Positions 46,035 to 53,358 of a stretch of DNA of 64,000 bases are shown here, piece after piece (position 1 is the stretch's first letter; each line of letters starts with the position of its first letter). Below the pieces are notes generated by a model that saw only the letters and a program-made list of their open reading frames with translations, had not been told where the DNA came from and searched no databases. The stretch comes from CAVURS01 sp963795385 (GTDB lineage Bacteria; Actinomycetota; Actinomycetes; Actinomycetales; CAVURS01). The DNA lies in contig CAWCHK010000014.1 in NCBI GenBank assembly GCA_963795385.1, positions 186,001-250,000 of the forward strand. Reading direction: 5' to 3'. The position numbers and the translations under genes were made by a program.

Positions 46035-47086
46035 TGACCAGGGAGACCCTGGGCCCGGCCGGTGGCGACGAGGACGTGCCCGCGGCGTCCTTGGTCGACT
46101 TCGACCTGGGTGAGATCGGGCGCCCGCCGGCCGCACCGCGAGGGTCGCGCGAGCCACTGACGGACCGGTTGCGGCGCTGGCGATCGGTGTCGTGGCGGGC
46201 CGTGGCCGCCGTCGCTGCCGTGGCCTGTCTCGCTGCCGCTGTCGGCTGGCAGATCGGTGGCGGGCACGAGCGGGCGCAGGTGGCCGCGCAAGCGCGAGCG
46301 CGCCCGCCGGTGCTGGCTTGGGCGCTCTACGACGGGCCGGACCCGAGCAGCACGGCCCGGTCGCCGCGCGGCCTGCTGCAGGTGCACGTCGCCAACCTGG
46401 GCCGGACCGAGATCACGGTGACCTCGATCTCCTCGCGGGTCGCACAGGGCAATGCCACGGCGACCCTGCTGTCTCACGCGGCGGTGTCGATCCCGGCCGG
46501 TGGCAACGGCGCCGTCGAGGTGGTCATGGCCCCGGACTGCAGCACGACCTATCTCGACTCGACGCTGCTGGTCTCGCTGACCGCGCCGACGGAGACCGGG
46601 GGGTCGGTCCATCTGGACGTCCCCGCGTCCAGCGATCCGTCCATCGGCACGTCGTACGACATGTCGCTGAACCAGCTGTGCAACTACCCGACCCAGGCCA
46701 TCGCGGGCCAGGGGCTCTCCGGTGTGTTCGTCGACCCGACGTCGTCGGCCGACCGCGCCACCCTGGTCCTCACCAACCGGGCCCGCTCCGGTCGCAGGAT
46801 CAGCTTCGCGACGGTGGAGTCCGACGGGTTCGAGCTGGTGACCGACCCGCCGGGGACGATGCTGCTCGCGCCGGGCGAGAGCGAGAGCATCCTGCTGACC
46901 ATCCGGGTGACCTCGTGCAAGGGCGTGGGCCGGCTGTCGAACTGGGCCGACGGCGTGAGCCTGCAGGTCCACGCCCAGAACGACAGCTCCGCGGCGCCGT
47001 CCGACGGTGCCGACCCTGCGGAGTACGGCCTGCGCGACGAGCTCCTCGCACCCCTGGGCGCTGCCGTCCAGAAGGCTTGTCCGTGA
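46034..47086 (+). CDS. membrane-anchored two-domain extracytoplasmic protein, family unknown
   Basis: A 350-residue protein with the same plan: VDFDLGEIGRP in the cytosolic part, RLRRWRSVSWR before one membrane helix (AVAAVAAVACLAAAVGW), then two beta-rich outside domains. Cysteine pairs: APDCSTT and NQLCNYP for the first domain; VTSCKGV and the penultimate C in QKACP for the second. Strand-like stretches such as LLQVHVANLGRTEITVTSIS and RATLVLTNRARSGRRISFAT resemble each other, consistent with internal duplication. Its ATG shares one base with the previous TGA. It is convergent with the Fic-like gene (36-base gap). Function unknown. Confidence 0.75.
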   Translation: MTRETLGPAGGDEDVPAASLVDFDLGEIGRPPAAPRGSREPLTDRLRRWRSVSWRAVAAVAAVACLAAAVGWQIGGGHERAQVAAQARARPPVLAWALYDGPDPSSTARSPRGLLQVHVANLGRTEITVTSISSRVAQGNATATLLSHAAVSIPAGGNGAVEVVMAPDCSTTYLDSTLLVSLTAPTETGGSVHLDVPASSDPSIGTSYDMSLNQLCNYPTQAIAGQGLSGVFVDPTSSADRATLVLTNRARSGRRISFATVESDGFELVTDPPGTMLLAPGESESILLTIRVTSCKGVGRLSNWADGVSLQVHAQNDSSAAPSDGADPAEYGLRDELLAPLGAAVQKACP

Positions 47087-47122
47087 TCCGAACCCGGGGA
47101 CGCGGCGTACGGCGGCCGGTCG

Positions 47123-48031
47123 TCAGGTCTCGGGGGTGAGCCGGCCGGCCAGGACGGCGTCGGCGACCAGCCTGCCCTCACCTGCTCCGAGGACGACTGC
47201 CTCCGCACAGGTCCGCAGCCAGAGAGCGACGCCCTCGGCAGTGCCACTCGTGTACGCCGCGGCAGCACCGACGTAGCCGGCCGGTCCCCCGGCCAGCAGC
47301 CCGACCTCGGGGACGGCGACCCCCGTCGGGTCGAGGCCGCGCTCGACCGTGAGCGCCCGGGCCAGGGCCCGCGCGACCAGACCATTGCCGGACGTAAAGG
47401 GTCGGAGCGCGAGCAGCTCGCCGTGGGCGATCGCCGCGACGACGAGCGCGGGAGCGGTCGACGGCTGCCGGATCAGCCGGCCCAGCGCGTCGAGTCGCTC
47501 GGCGAGGGCCGGGCCGGAGGGCGCGGGGCCGAGGTCGACCAGGTCGCGCGGCGGCGTACCTCCGGGTCGCGGCCGGCCGATGTCCGGGCGGTCGGCGGCG
47601 GCTGTCGATGCAGCGGCCGGGGCAGCGCCGAGGTGGAGCCGGGCGAGCGCCTGCAGCGGGGCCGTCGCCAGGATCGGGCCGATCTCGGCCGCTGCCGCCG
47701 TGACCCGCAGAGCCCGCACCACGGCGTCCCGGACCGGGTCCGAGATTGCGGACGACCCCACCGCCGCGCCGGGCCCAGCGACCGTCTCGATCCCTTGCGC
47801 CCCAACGAGTTCGCGCACCCGGTCCAGCGGCAGTTCGGCGCCGTCGAGGGCGGCGCTGGCCCGGGCGGCCCGGACGAGTGACTCGGCGCGCGCCTGGGCG
47901 GCCAGGCGGCGCAATGCCGGGTGCCAGCGCAGCTCGGTGCAGGCCTGCCGGGCCCGCTCGACCGCCTCGGCGACACCCGGCAGCGACGCGAGCGCCGCCA
48001 GCGGGTCGCTCCCCGGTCCCGGAGTGCTCAG
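47123..48031 (-). CDS. Fic-fold protein with degenerate active site (apparent CTG start)
   Basis: A ~302-residue protein. The Fic core is ALVVAAIAHGELLALRPFTSG followed by NGLVARALARAL. Canonical Fic has HPFxxGNGR; here the catalytic His is Arg and the Arg of GNGR is Leu, so AMP transfer of the usual type is not expected. The N-terminus contains AARASAALDGAELPLDRVRE, which resembles the S/TxxxE/G-type inhibitory helix region of other Fic proteins. The coding frame continues upstream past a TTG to a CTG at 48031 that overlaps the stop of the monooxygenase gene as CTGA, and no ATG or GTG exists in frame before the upstream stop. A G-to-C change of a GTGA overlap would explain this. Confidence 0.7.
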   Translation of the reverse strand: MSTPGPGSDPLAALASLPGVAEAVERARQACTELRWHPALRRLAAQARAESLVRAARASAALDGAELPLDRVRELVGAQGIETVAGPGAAVGSSAISDPVRDAVVRALRVTAAAAEIGPILATAPLQALARLHLGAAPAAASTAAADRPDIGRPRPGGTPPRDLVDLGPAPSGPALAERLDALGRLIRQPSTAPALVVAAIAHGELLALRPFTSGNGLVARALARALTVERGLDPTGVAVPEVGLLAGGPAGYVGAAAAYTSGTAEGVALWLRTCAEAVVLGAGEGRLVADAVLAGRLTPET

Positions 48032-48333
48032 GGCTGGACGCCCAGGCCACCGACCACGCGCAGCTCCTGGCTGGTGAACTCACCGGTGAGCTTGGGCATC
48101 GTCGCGGCGATGGCCGCGCGGACCTCGGGCAGCTGGAGCGAGGCGTCGTGCTCCTCCTTGCTGCCCCAGACCTCGTTGACCCAGATGCAGTCCGGGTCGT
48201 CCGCGCTGACGCTCACGACGTAGAGCCGGCAGCCGGCCGCGGTGAGCGCGTCCGCGCCCTCGACGAGGGCCATCACCACCTCGTCCCGGAGACCGGGCCG
48301 GGTGCGCATGGTGCCGAGGTAGCCGTAGGCCAT
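48028..48333 (-). CDS. antibiotic-biosynthesis-monooxygenase (ABM) domain protein
   Basis: A 101-residue dimeric ferredoxin-like-fold protein. MAYGYLGTMRTRPGLRDEVV opens the ABM domain; CRLYVVSVSADDPDCIWVNE and VWGSKEEHDASLQLPEVRAA give the usual second half with the conserved W/E and His. Members include small quinol or heme monooxygenases and many of unknown role. Its stop overlaps the Fic-like start, implying coupled expression. A TAGGGT box six bases upstream marks a leaderless start at 48333. It is divergent from the LytS-type kinase with 44 bases between the starts. Confidence 0.8.
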   Translation of the reverse strand: MAYGYLGTMRTRPGLRDEVVMALVEGADALTAAGCRLYVVSVSADDPDCIWVNEVWGSKEEHDASLQLPEVRAAIAATMPKLTGEFTSQELRVVGGLGVQP

Positions 48334-48339
48334 CCGCCG

Positions 48340-48345
48340 ACCCTA
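48340..48345 (-). promoter_or_regulatory. -10 box of the ABM gene (leaderless)
   Basis: TAGGGT on the minus strand, six bases before the ATG at 48333. Confidence 0.55.
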
Positions 48346-48365
48346 CCGAGCCGTCGACCTCGGCG

Positions 48366-48371
48366 TACCGT
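48366..48371 (+). promoter_or_regulatory. -10 box of the LytS-type kinase gene (leaderless)
   Basis: TACCGT followed by exactly six bases and the ATG at 48378. Confidence 0.5.
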
Positions 48372-48377
48372 CGCTGC

Positions 48378-49502
48378 ATGCGGCTCCCCCGGGGACGACG
48401 GCTGCGGCTGGCGCCGCTCTCGGACGACGCGACCTTCCGCACCCTGCACACCGCCTCCTCCGCCGCCGGAGACCTGCGCGAGGGCCTGACACCGCACGGC
48501 TCGCAGCGGGCCGCGCGGCACCTGCGCGCGCTCCTCGGCAGCGCCGCCGTCGCCCTGGTCGACACCGACCGCACGCTGGCGTGGGACGGCGCCGGCAGCG
48601 CGCACGCGGATGACGCGGTCCGGCACGCGGGTGAGGTGCTGCGCAGCGGACGCACCACGATCCTGCGCAAGGACGCATTGACCTGCTCCGACCCCGGCTG
48701 CCCCGTCCGCTGCGCCGTGATCGCGCCCCTCACCACGGACGACGTCGTGGTCGGCGCGCTCGCGGCCTACGTCCCGGACGCGCCCTCGGCCGCCCTGATC
48801 CGCGCCACGCAGGAGACCGCGGGCTGGGTGTCGGGCCAGATCGAGCTGGCCGAGCTGGCCCAGGCCCGGACCCGCACCGTGGAGGCCGAGCTGCGGGCCC
48901 TGCGCGCGCAGATCAGCCCGCACTTCATCTACAACTCCCTGGCGGCGATCGCGGCCTACGTGCGGACCGACCCCGAGCGGGCGCGGGAGCTGTTGCTGGA
49001 GTTCGCCGACTTCACCCGCTATGCCTTCAAGTCCGGCGGGGAGTTCACCACGCTGGCCGCCGAGCTGCGCAACGTCGAGCGCTACCTCGCCCTGGAGCAG
49101 GCCCGGTTCGGCGACCGGCTCGTCGTGTCACTGCTCATCGCCCCAGAGGTCCTGTCGGTCGCGGTCCCCTACCTGGCCATCCAGCCTCTGGTCGAGAACG
49201 CCGTGCGCCACGGCCTCGACGGGGTGAGCGGCCCGGGGCAGGTCACGATCACCGCCACGGACGAGGGTCTCGAAGCGTCGATCTCGGTGGAGGACAACGG
49301 TTCCGGCTCCGACCCCGACGTCGTACGCCGCGCCCTCGCCGGCGACCCGGAGTCCGAGGCCGTGGGGCTGGCGAACGTCGACGCCCGGCTGCGACAGGTC
49401 TACGGCGACGACCACGGCCTGGTGGTCGAGACGGCCATGGGGGCCGGCACGAAGGTCGGCTTCCGGGTGCCGAAGTACGCCGCGGGCGTCCACGCCTCAT
49501 GA
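48378..49502 (+). CDS. soluble LytS/YehU-type sensor histidine kinase
   Basis: A 374-residue kinase with no membrane helix. Residues ~20-165 form a GAF-like sensor containing the cysteine cluster TCSDPGCPVRC (C-x4-C-x3-C). The His-kinase part has the phosphorylated histidine in ISPHFIYNSLAAI, the N box QPLVENAVRHGL and the G boxes DNGSGS and GLANVDARLRQVYG. LytS-type kinases of E. coli (BtsS, YpdA) sense pyruvate through membrane domains; here sensing would be in the cytosol. It pairs with the LytTR regulator 84 bases downstream and heads the acetate module. Confidence 0.88.
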   Translation: MRLPRGRRLRLAPLSDDATFRTLHTASSAAGDLREGLTPHGSQRAARHLRALLGSAAVALVDTDRTLAWDGAGSAHADDAVRHAGEVLRSGRTTILRKDALTCSDPGCPVRCAVIAPLTTDDVVVGALAAYVPDAPSAALIRATQETAGWVSGQIELAELAQARTRTVEAELRALRAQISPHFIYNSLAAIAAYVRTDPERARELLLEFADFTRYAFKSGGEFTTLAAELRNVERYLALEQARFGDRLVVSLLIAPEVLSVAVPYLAIQPLVENAVRHGLDGVSGPGQVTITATDEGLEASISVEDNGSGSDPDVVRRALAGDPESEAVGLANVDARLRQVYGDDHGLVVETAMGAGTKVGFRVPKYAAGVHAS

Positions 49503-49574
49503 GATCGGCACGGCCGGAGCGCCCGACCCTCGATCGCCGGGCCATCTCGACCTGCCGAACGCGCCCGCGCGACG

Positions 49575-49580
49575 TACGCT
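49575..49580 (+). promoter_or_regulatory. -10 box of the LytTR regulator gene (leaderless)
   Basis: TACGCT followed by exactly six bases and the GTG at 49587. It suggests the regulator has its own transcript besides read-through from the kinase gene. Confidence 0.5.
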
Positions 49581-49586
49581 GCGGCC

Positions 49587-50372
49587 GTGACCGCAGTTGC
49601 CGGTGACCGCCTCGCCCTGTGCGCCCTCGTCGTCGACGACGAGGCCCATGCGCGCTCCGAGCTGGCCTTCCTGCTGAACGGCGACGACCGGATCGGCGCC
49701 GTCCACCTGGCGGCCAGCGGTGCGGAGGCGATGCGGACCCTCGCCCAGCACAGCGTCGACGTGGTCTTCTGCGACATCAAGATGCCCGCGATGGACGGCC
49801 TCGACCTGGGGCGCGTGCTCAGCCAGTTCGCCCGGCCGCCGAAGGTGGTCTTCGTGACGGCGTACGACGAGCATGCCGTCGACGCCTTCGAGCTGCGGGC
49901 GACGGACTACGTCATGAAGCCGGTCCGCGCGGCCCGCCTCGCCGAGGCCGTCCGCCGGGTGGCCGACCAGGCGGACGGCAGCCCGGACGCCTCACCGGTC
50001 CAGGAGGACGAGACGATCCCGGTCGAGCTCGCCGGCGTCACGCGCTTCGTGAAGCGCTCGGAGGTCCGCTACGTCGAGGCCCACGGCGACTACGCGCGCC
50101 TGCACACCGCCGCGGAGGCGCATCTCGTGCGCACCCCCCTCACCAGCCTCGAGGATCGTTGGGCGGCAGCGGGATTCGTCCGGATCCATCGCAGCACGCT
50201 GGTGGCACTGGCCTATGTGGACGAGGTCCGCTCGGAGGCCGGCCACTACACGGTTCGCGTCGGCGGCCAGCACCTCCCGGTCAGCCGCCGGCACGCGCGG
50301 GACCTGCGCGAGCGACTGTTGCACCCAGACAACAGCCCGGACAACAGCCCAGACGACGGCCCACGGCCGTGA
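49587..50372 (+). CDS. LytTR-type response regulator
   Basis: A 261-residue regulator. The receiver has LVVDDE, the phospho-acceptor Asp in VVFCDIKMPAMDGLD, the Thr in VFVTAYDEHAVDAFE and the Lys in DYVMKPV. Residues ~140-245 are a LytTR DNA-binding domain (VRYVEAHGDYARLHT ... FVRIHRSTLVALAYVDEV). A short Asn-Ser-Pro-Asp repeat tail follows. Its TGA overlaps the GTG of the DUF485 gene (GTGA, 50369-50372), so regulator, DUF485 protein and symporter are translated as a unit. It probably activates acetate uptake genes. Confidence 0.9.
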   Translation: MTAVAGDRLALCALVVDDEAHARSELAFLLNGDDRIGAVHLAASGAEAMRTLAQHSVDVVFCDIKMPAMDGLDLGRVLSQFARPPKVVFVTAYDEHAVDAFELRATDYVMKPVRAARLAEAVRRVADQADGSPDASPVQEDETIPVELAGVTRFVKRSEVRYVEAHGDYARLHTAAEAHLVRTPLTSLEDRWAAAGFVRIHRSTLVALAYVDEVRSEAGHYTVRVGGQHLPVSRRHARDLRERLLHPDNSPDNSPDDGPRP

Positions 50373-50746
50373 ACCAGCCTGTCCCGCAGCGGGTTCGGGT
50401 CACCAGCCCGCGCATGGGCGCCCCTCGCCGCGGGCCGGTGCGGCCGATCGCCCGGGAGATCGACGAGCAGACCGAACTCGGCGAGGTCTACCTGGGCTCG
50501 CTGGTGCGGGCTCAGCGCCGGCTCGCGCTGCGGGTCTGCGCCACGGCCGCCGTCGTCCTCGGTGGGTTGCCGCTGCTCTTCGCGCTCGTGCCGCGGACCG
50601 CCACGGTGCACCTGCTCGGCCTCCCGCTGCCCTGGGTCCTGCTGGGTGTCCTCGCCTACCCCGTGATGATCGGCCTGGGCTGGGTCGCGGTGGTCGGGGC
50701 CGAGCGCAACGAGCGGGAGTTCGCCGAGCTCGTCCGGCCCGACTGA
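50369..50746 (+). CDS. DUF485 membrane protein, partner of ActP
   Basis: A 125-residue protein with two membrane helices (LALRVCATAAVVLGGLPLLF and PWVLLGVLAYPVMIGLGWVA) and the DUF485 ending ERNEREFAELV. In E. coli the equivalent YjcH is encoded just before the acetate symporter ActP, as here (5-base gap). It is thought to be an accessory subunit. The start GTG overlaps the response regulator stop. Confidence 0.88.
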   Translation: MNQPVPQRVRVTSPRMGAPRRGPVRPIAREIDEQTELGEVYLGSLVRAQRRLALRVCATAAVVLGGLPLLFALVPRTATVHLLGLPLPWVLLGVLAYPVMIGLGWVAVVGAERNEREFAELVRPD

Positions 50747-50751
50747 CCGCG

Positions 50752-52566
50752 ATGGACTCGGGAGCCACGTTCGCCGTCGCCCTCGTCGCAATGGCCACGC
50801 TGGTGGTCGGCGCGCTCACCCTGCGGCTCTCCCGCACGACCGACGACTTCTACGTCGCCTCGCGTGCGGTCACCCCCTTGTGGAACGCGTCGGCGATCGG
50901 TGGCGAGTACCTCTCGGCCGCGTCGTACCTCGGCATCGCAGGCCTGATCCTGGCGTACGGCGTCGACATGCTGTGGTACCCGATCGGTTACACCGCGGGC
51001 TATCTGGCCCTCCTGGTGCTGGTGGCCGCGCCCCTGCGGCGATCCGGCGCCTACACGCTGCCGGACTTCGCCCAGGCCCGGCTGCGCTCCCTCCCGGTCC
51101 GGCGCGCGTCGAGCATCCTCGTCGTGGTGATCGGCTGGCTCTACCTCGTCCCGCAGCTGCAGGGGGCCGGCCTGACCCTGGTCACCAGCACGGGCGCACC
51201 GACCTGGGCCGGTGGCCTGGTGGTCTGCGCGGTGGTGCTCGCGTCGGTGCTGTTCGGCGGCATGCGCTCGATCACCTTCGCCCAGGCCTTCCAGTTCTGG
51301 CTCAAGCTGACCGCCCTGCTCGTGCCCGTGGCCTTCCTGCTCGTGGCCTGGCACGGCGACGGCAGCCCGCGCAGCGAGGGCGGCGCACCGGCCATCGCCC
51401 GCCACACCACGGTCGTCCGGCTCACCGCGGCCACCGACGTCCAGGTGCCCCGAGCCGCGACGTACGCCGTGCGCGGGATCGTCGACGGCCGGTCCGCCGA
51501 CGGGGGCGTCTCCCTGGCCGCGGGTCGGCACCGGCTCGAGCGCGGGGCCGTCGTCACGTTGCACCCCGGCGACGTCGTGCCGGTCATCACCTCGCTGCCC
51601 GTGACCACCGGCCGCACCTGGGCCGAGCCGCTGCACGCCGGCCGGGACCACCCGCTCTTCGCGACGTACTCGCTGGTCTTGGCGACGTTCCTCGGGACGA
51701 TGGGGCTGCCGCACGTCCTGGTCCGCTTCTACACCAACCCCGACGGGCGCCGGACCCGGCGGACCGCGCTCGCCGTCGTCGGCCTGCTGTCGGCGTTCTA
51801 CCTCCTGCCGACGATCTACGGCGCCCTCGGCCGCCTCTACGCCCCGGACCTGCTGATGAGCGGGGACACCGACGCCACGGTGCTGCTCCTGCCGCAGCGG
51901 ATCGTCGGCGGCGGCCTGGGTGACGCGCTCTCCGCCCTCGTCACGGCCGGGGCGTTCGCGGCGTTCCTGTCGACCTCCTCCGGGCTGACCATCTCGGTCG
52001 CCGGGGTGCTGGCCCAGGACGTCGTGCCGTCACGTCGCCGACCGGTGCGCGCCTTCCGGATCGGCTGCGCCGCAGCGATCCTGGTGCCCTACCTGCTCTC
52101 CCTCGGCACCCAGCGGATCAGCGTCGCGGCCGCGGTCGGCCTCGCGTTCGCCGTGGCCGCGTCGTCGTTCTGCCCGCTGCTCGTCCTCGGCATCTGGTGG
52201 CGCGGGCTCACCGACGTCGGGGCGATGCTGGGCCTGGCGATCGGCGGCGGCCTGGCCGGCGGGGCCGTCGTCGTCACCGCGGTGATCGGCCCGCGGCCCG
52301 GCTGGCTCGGCACCCTGCTGGAGCAGCCCGCGGCCCTCACGGTGCCCGTCGCCTTCGCGGTCATGATCGTGGGCTCCCTGCTGACGCGGCACCGCACGCC
52401 GGCCGACGTCGCCCGCACCATGGTCCGGCTGCACGCTCCCGAGGTCCTGCTCTCGGGAGCCGGGTCGATCGCCGACCGCTCGTCGCGCCAGACCGACCGC
52501 TCGTCGCCGGGCCGGCCGCCTTCCGCCGATCCACTGCCCCCGGTGGCCGCACCACCCGCGCGGTGA
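50752..52566 (+). CDS. actP: cation/acetate symporter ActP (SSS family)
   Basis: A 604-residue, ~13-helix sodium-solute symporter for acetate and related short monocarboxylates. TDDFYVASRAVTPLWNASAI and GEYLSAASYLGIAGL are typical of ActP, as are GGMRSITFAQAFQFWLK and FSTSSGLTIS-like (read as FLSTSSGLTISVAG) segments. A polar insert of ~100 residues (about 205-300, from HGDGSPRSEGG to AGRDHPLFATY) lies between two helices and should be outside, larger than in the E. coli protein but common in actinomycetes. ATG 50752 follows the DUF485 stop by 5 bases. Confidence 0.9.
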   Translation: MDSGATFAVALVAMATLVVGALTLRLSRTTDDFYVASRAVTPLWNASAIGGEYLSAASYLGIAGLILAYGVDMLWYPIGYTAGYLALLVLVAAPLRRSGAYTLPDFAQARLRSLPVRRASSILVVVIGWLYLVPQLQGAGLTLVTSTGAPTWAGGLVVCAVVLASVLFGGMRSITFAQAFQFWLKLTALLVPVAFLLVAWHGDGSPRSEGGAPAIARHTTVVRLTAATDVQVPRAATYAVRGIVDGRSADGGVSLAAGRHRLERGAVVTLHPGDVVPVITSLPVTTGRTWAEPLHAGRDHPLFATYSLVLATFLGTMGLPHVLVRFYTNPDGRRTRRTALAVVGLLSAFYLLPTIYGALGRLYAPDLLMSGDTDATVLLLPQRIVGGGLGDALSALVTAGAFAAFLSTSSGLTISVAGVLAQDVVPSRRRPVRAFRIGCAAAILVPYLLSLGTQRISVAAAVGLAFAVAASSFCPLLVLGIWWRGLTDVGAMLGLAIGGGLAGGAVVVTAVIGPRPGWLGTLLEQPAALTVPVAFAVMIVGSLLTRHRTPADVARTMVRLHAPEVLLSGAGSIADRSSRQTDRSSPGRPPSADPLPPVAAPPAR

Positions 52567-52591
52567 CTGTCATCGGCACCGCCGCCCCTCC

Positions 52592-52633
52592 TAGCGTCCG
52601 TCGCACGGACCTCCGACCGGCCCACCGGTCGGA
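52592..52633 (+). promoter_or_regulatory. satP promoter element and leader hairpin
   Basis: TAGCGT (52592-52597) is a plausible -10; a perfect 9-bp hairpin TCCGACCGG-ccca-CCGGTCGGA (52612-52633) follows and ends 7 bases before the satP ribosome site. It could terminate the actP transcript or act in the satP leader. Confidence 0.5.
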
Positions 52634-52652
52634 CCTGCACAAAGGAGTGCAC

Positions 52653-53297
52653 GTGAGCAGCACCGACGGACCCACCACCCAGGCCACACCGGCCACTCCT
52701 CCCGCAGCACCGCTCTTCGGCGCCGGACTGGCCGACCCGGCCGGCCTGGGGCTGACCGCGTTCGCCGCGACGACGTTCTTCCTCAGCGCGGTCAACGCCG
52801 GCTGGATCAAGGCGAGCGCCGTCGGCGTCGTCCTGGGGCTGGCTCTCTTCTACGGCGGGCTGGCCCAGCTGCTCGCCGGGATGTGGGAGTTCGCCAAGGG
52901 CAACAGCTTCGGCGCGGTCGCCTTCTCGTCGTACGGCGCGTTCTGGCTGTCCTTCTGGTACCTCCAGACGCACACCGACCTGTCCAAGGCCAGCCCGAAG
53001 GACGCCGAGCACGCGATCGGCCTCTACCTGCTGATCTGGGCGCTCATCACGGCCTACCTCGCGGTCGCCGCGCTGAAGACCAACACGGTGGTGCTCGCCG
53101 TCTTCGTCCTGCTGACCCTGACCTTCCTCGCGCTCGGGATCGGCGAGTGGGGCGGCAAGGCTCCCGGCGTCGGCCTGTCCAAGGTCGGCGGCTACCTGGG
53201 CCTGCTCACCGCGCTCGTCGCCTGGTACGGCTCGTTCGCGACCGTCGCGAACTTCACCTTCAAGCGCGCGGTCGTCCCGGTGGGCCCCCGCGCTTGA
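52653..53297 (+). CDS. satP: acetate channel/transporter, SatP/YaaH family
   Basis: A 214-residue, six-helix membrane protein of the GPR1/FUN34/YaaH family. The signature near the start is LADPAGLGLTAFAATTFFLS (family N-P-A-P-L-G-L read here as D-P-A-G-L-G-L), and FYGGLAQLLAGMWEFAKGNS and YGAFWLSFWYLQ are strongly family-like. It moves acetate or succinate with protons. GTG 53653-type alternatives are not needed: GTG 52653 has AAAGGAG five bases upstream. It lies between the ActP symporter and acetyl-CoA synthetase, giving two acetate importers in one module. Confidence 0.9.
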   Translation: MSSTDGPTTQATPATPPAAPLFGAGLADPAGLGLTAFAATTFFLSAVNAGWIKASAVGVVLGLALFYGGLAQLLAGMWEFAKGNSFGAVAFSSYGAFWLSFWYLQTHTDLSKASPKDAEHAIGLYLLIWALITAYLAVAALKTNTVVLAVFVLLTLTFLALGIGEWGGKAPGVGLSKVGGYLGLLTALVAWYGSFATVANFTFKRAVVPVGPRA

Positions 53298-53358
53298 AAC
53301 CTCAGGCCCGCCCTGATGGAGTGAGTGGGACACCCGCCGGCGCGTGCGAGGAGAGACC

